Assembly (NCBI GenBank): GCA_003586115.2
Contig: QVOM02000001.1
Coordinates: forward strand, 14,149,291-14,213,290
Direction of reading: 5' to 3'
DNA length: 64,000 bases
Source: Salvator merianae
Taxonomy: Eukaryota > Chordata > Lepidosauria > Squamata > Teiidae
In this document: positions 60,801 to 64,000 of the stretch, piece after piece
Layout: every line of letters starts with the position of its first letter
Numbering within the stretch: the stretch's first letter is position 1
Notes under the pieces: model-generated
What the model was told of the DNA's origin: nothing
Seen by the model: the letters and a program-made list of their open reading frames with translations, nothing else
Databases searched by the model: none
Made by a program: the position numbers and the translations under genes

Positions 60801-63417
60801 CGTTAGAGCAAAATAAAATACAAAGTCCCTAGCAAAGGCCGAAAAGGCATAGAGGGTAAAACTGAACATGCCGCTTCTAAAAGTTTTGTGATGCCATCGT
60901 GTCTGTGCTGGTTAGAAACAAGGAGTTAAGCTACTATGGACTGGAATCCTCTTGTACACTTCCCCAGAAAGGCAATAAATTAGCAACAGGCTTTGCACAA
61001 TTAGCCTAATCTGTACAAACATTTAGACAGTGCCATGAAAAAGTATCTGCCCTCTTCCTGATTAGTTCTGTTTTTGCATATTTGTCACACTTAATTGTTT
61101 CTGATTTTCAAATAAAACCTAATATGAGACAAAGACAATCGGAGTAAACACAAAATCCAGCTTGCAAAAGATCATTTCATTTGAAATGTGTCACAAACAT
61201 GCAAAAACAAAAGAAATCAGGAAGGGGGCAAATACCTTTTCATGGCACAGTATGTAATAAATACAGCCAGCACAAATTTCAAATATGATACAAGATCTGC
61301 TGCCTGAACATAATGATCTATATTGCTATCAGCCTGCAGAACCACAAAAAGTTGCAGCAGGCCCTGGATGAAACCTTCATCAGATCCAGTCCCCGCTATG
61401 CTGAAAGAGTTTGAGGCTGCAAACATAACAGATAATTCTTCAGGCCAGGTGCTGGAAGTGATATTTACTCCAGATTGCTTTAAAATGAGTAGAAGAACAG
61501 CTGATATGGTATACAGAAAATGCAGAACAGGAGGTCAGGATGCTGCTGCTTTCAGCTCAGTATCTTATTTTTAAGAATAATGTTTAATCATGTTGCTGCT
61601 TTATTAGACTGCAGCTGCTATAGCATCACATGAATTTGAGCTCTAGGTCTTACCTTTTCTACATAATAACCTGTCCCTACATCTATCAGGACAAGACCAA
61701 CATCAGAAAGCTTCCCAGGAACATACATCTGTTCAATAAATTAAGGAAATGTGCAAGTGCCATAGAGAAACCATGTGATATGTATAGACAACCTGCATAT
61801 AGGCTTTGAGAGTTTTCTGTACAGTTTGTACAAATCCCTTGCTACATCCTGCCACCAGTTTCATACCCCACCAGCCTTTCAGAAATGCACTCCACTGATC
61901 ATAACAAACAGCTGTAATGTGGTCTGTGGGGAAACGTAATTCTGATGGTGAGAGACGAAGTTCTCATTTAGCAGATAGGAAAAGAAGGGAAAAAATGGTT
62001 CTAGCCCTAGCAGAAAACATCCTCATTCAGCACACATTAACAAAGCCGGGCATACTGCTGGCTTATACAGTAGCTGTGCTTTAATAAAGCATATACATAT
62101 TAAAGAATAAGGTGCCTACCATCACGATGGATGTAATCATTTTGTGACTCCATTTAGCATCATTTTATGAAGAGGACAGGAGAATGTGAGCAATTTTACA
62201 GAATAATTTAACAACTAACTTTGGTTTGGTTGATTTGTGTTAACAGTTCCGGGAGACCATAAAGCATATGTATTCTCAGAGAGGATCTTTAATAATCCAC
62301 CTTCTCCCGCATATTTTTCAAGAACAGCAAAAATGCATTTCCTATCCTCAAGGTCAAAGGCAAAACTATTCCATATGTGGTCTTGAAAAATTCAAGAACC
62401 TTGATGGATTATAGTTTTCTAGCCTACAGAGCTCTCCATGAACTCCCAGGTCTTCTTTTCCCACTACTAGCATTCTCTATTATCTATTCTGTGTGTATAT
62501 TTTTTAAGTTTATTGTTTTCTATAAGAAAAACACACAGAAACAAATATTACAACAAACTTACATTTCAAAAGTTACATTTATTCAAACATTCAATTTCCT
62601 TTTGAGGGCATCACTTGCAAATAGGGATAAGAGCAAAAATAGTGGCCATATTATCAGATCAAATAGCTTTTTTGGTCCAGGAGCCTGTACTTACAATGGC
62701 CCACCAAACTCTTATGGAAAACTGCAAACAGGACATCAGCCCAACAACAGCAGTCTCTATATTCCCCTGAAAGTAATGGGAAAGTATACAGTCGTCGTGA
62801 CCTGTAACCACTGAAAGGCCTACCTCTCATGAAAGGCTGCCTGGACAAAGGAGGAATACACATATACCCAGACAATGAGCTGTAGAATAGAAACAGCCTT
62901 ATACCAATTAACCTTTTGCAACAAGCCCTATGGCAGCTTTCATTATACTGAAGTGTCTGTAACTTCTTCAATGGACAGCTGGATCGTCATCCAGGGCTTA
63001 AATGTCGTAATGCACATAAAGCTACAGCATTCCAGTTTTGCCAAGTTTTGCCCTGCTTGTTGCATAAACCTCTGCTCTGGAGCTTATTATTTGCACACCC
63101 TCAAGGTATCTCACAGCACATGGGAGCCCAAACATATATCAGGGATGGGAAACCTATGATACCTTGTGTGGATGGATTCCAATTCCTATTAGCCCTAACC
63201 ATTTCATCTTGCTGTACTGGCAATGACAGGGAGTTGGAATCCACGATCTGGAAGACCACAGTTTAGCTGAAGAAATCAGCTGACGTGTAGGAACATGGAA
63301 CAAGTTAGAGCAGAATACACAGAGGTAGGCTGTGCCACTCCCATATTGCCACTCTCATGCCCCCACCTCTTTGCAGAAAGGATACAGAGCTGGAGAGGGG
63401 AACCAGCAGCTCTTTAC
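57748..63417 (-). CDS. PFDN5: Prefoldin subunit 5 (four C-terminal coding exons; gene leaves on the right)
   Basis: PFDN5 is an alpha-class subunit of the hexameric prefoldin co-chaperone, which hands unfolded actin and tubulin to the TRiC/CCT chaperonin; it is also known as MM-1, a MYC modulator. The span includes introns. Exons 63386-63417, 61654-61728, 58260-58365 and 57748-57827 join in frame to about 97 residues of an expected 154 or so: (G)[70 protein letters not shown] and [19 protein letters not shown]. The middle beta-hairpin and the C-terminal coiled-coil helix are intact. All splice sites are canonical. The N-terminal helix exons are not in the window. No intronless or frameshifted signs suggest a retrocopy. 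Confidence 0.95.
57828..58259 (-). other. PFDN5 intron with a hAT-Charlie-like element
   Basis: No exon. The foldback element at 58093-58198 is listed separately. Confidence 0.6.
58093..58198. repeat. hAT-Charlie-like short inverted-repeat element
   Basis: The left end CAGTGGTTCTCAAACTGTGG carries the terminal motif CAGTGGTTCTCAA typical of Charlie-group hAT elements. The right end, as reverse complement, reads CAGTCATTCTCATACTGTGG. Confidence 0.75.
58260..58365 (-). CDS. PFDN5: PFDN5 exon: [21 protein letters not shown]
   Basis: The acceptor is gatcttgcag and the donor CAAG|gtgggt; 106 nt. It encodes [20 protein letters not shown] and [15 protein letters not shown], plus one base of an Ala codon. 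Confidence 0.97.
58366..61653 (-). other. PFDN5 intron
   Basis: No exon is visible over about 3.3 kb. The only clear element is the inverted-repeat transposon at 61028-61250. Confidence 0.55.
61028..61250. repeat. Non-autonomous DNA transposon with CAGTGCCATGAAAA ends
   Basis: The left end CAGTGCCATGAAAAAGTATC and the right end (reverse complement CTGTGCCATGAAAAGGTATT) form long terminal inverted repeats that extend to CCTTCCTGATT. The interior has no frame. I recall a similar short family shared by fish, frogs and lizards; superfamily uncertain, Tc1/mariner or hAT. Confidence 0.75.
61654..61728 (-). CDS. PFDN5: PFDN5 exon: [20 protein letters not shown]
   Basis: The acceptor is ttgaacag and the donor AAG|gtaaga; 75 nt, 25 codons, phase 0. 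It encodes [20 protein letters not shown] and YYVEK, the beta-hairpin core of the subunit. Confidence 0.97.
61729..63385 (-). other. PFDN5 intron
   Basis: No exon is visible. A hAT-type foldback fragment lies at about 63128-63265. The long + strand frame at 62377-62814 has no recognisable domain. Confidence 0.55.
63128..63265. repeat. hAT-type foldback element
   Basis: ATCAGGGATGGGAAACCTATG at the left and GGGAGTTGGAATCCACGATC at the right match the ends of the lizard foldback family also seen at 24985-25110. Confidence 0.55.
63386..63417 (-). CDS. PFDN5: PFDN5 exon: [10 protein letters not shown]
   Basis: A 32-nt exon with acceptor gtttcgtcag and donor TCT|gtatcc. It encodes (G)[10 protein letters not shown], which matches [12 protein letters not shown] of the human protein and joins in phase to MYVPGKL of the next exon. 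It is too short for an ORF scan, but the residue match is specific. Confidence 0.9.
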
Positions 63418-64000
63418 CTGACGAAACAAAACAAAAACAGGCCTTTTTACATTACCATATTTTCAAAAAGTATAAATAATTTAAGTCATAGGAACTTTCC
63501 CTAGTTCCTTCACTAAACAAATAAATAAACAAATAGTGTACTTGTTTTAAAATACTTCAATAACATATGATCCACTCTTGTTGTGTCTCCACTATCTCAG
63601 CAGTAGGAAACAGGTGCCTCTGCTACAGAGACTTCCCTGCAGCCAGGGACAATTAAGGTATCTACCTGGCTCCATTTTTGCTGAGTCAAGCCATGTTGGG
63701 CACCCTCTGCACCTGCACATGGAAGCCAACGTTAGCCTCCAGGCATATGCATGGTTGCCTCTGAGTCATTACAGCTCATTTCCACAAGCAGTAGTGAGAT
63801 AACTGGGCCTTGGTAGTAAGCAGGGTAATGACTCTGGAGTCATTTCTCACACACTGCACTTTAGGTGCCTTTGACAGGCTTCTGGGGCACTGCTGCCTCT
63901 CCCAGAAGCTTCGGCAGAGGGAGACATGGACACTGGCTGCCCAGGTGGTCCATCAAAGGCATCTGGGTCATGTAATGGAGAAATGGCCTCTATTTCACAA
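63418..64000 (-). other. PFDN5 intron running off the window
   Basis: I searched the - strand for the preceding exon (a segment like CLNVLNKNNEG) and did not find it. No repeat is clear. Confidence 0.5.

Noticed and set aside
62377..62814. 145-codon + strand frame in the PFDN5 intron
   Set aside because: No recognisable domain. It is AT-rich and lies inside a well-supported intron on the opposite strand.

Overview
This is nuclear DNA from a vertebrate, most likely a squamate reptile (lizard or snake). The genes have vertebrate exon-intron structure, and the introns hold dispersed repeats that I recall from lizard genomes: tRNA-derived SINEs, L2/CR1-type LINE tails, short hAT-like foldback elements and a decayed DIRS-type retrotransposon. 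The species cannot be named from the sequence. Repeat family assignments come from memory and visible structure, not from a database search.

Layout. (1) 1-26226, + strand: the last 18 coding exons of PFKM (muscle-type ATP-dependent 6-phosphofructokinase). They run from the exon with the catalytic IDND segment to the stop codon; about 140 N-terminal residues lie upstream of the window. All 18 exons keep frame and have AG/GT splice borders. (2) 26227-31324: a spacer between convergent genes. (3) 31325-36547, - strand: all three coding exons of ASB8 (ankyrin repeats plus SOCS box, a Cullin5 E3 ligase adaptor). A CpG-rich, ETS-site-bearing region at about 39580-40180 is its likely promoter. (4) About 43900-44320: a second, weaker CpG-rich segment with a strong splice donor, a candidate promoter and first exon for (5) a seven-finger C2H2 zinc-finger gene on the + strand, with coding exons at 49268-49343 and 50832-51646. 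(6) About 53480-57190, - strand: a broken DIRS-like retrotransposon with tyrosine recombinase, RNase H and gag-like remnants. (7) 57748-63417, - strand: the last four coding exons of PFDN5 (prefoldin subunit 5); its N-terminal exons lie beyond the right edge.

The four genes do not form one pathway: glycolysis, ubiquitin ligation, transcription and chaperone-assisted folding. The features most worth a second look are the DIRS relic, a family of tandem-hairpin repeats whose stems differ between copies but still pair, the changed start codon of ASB8, the one-residue insertion at the PFKM C-terminal phosphorylation site, a long CTTT repeat beside a PFKM splice donor, and a gene order that differs from the human order as I recall it.
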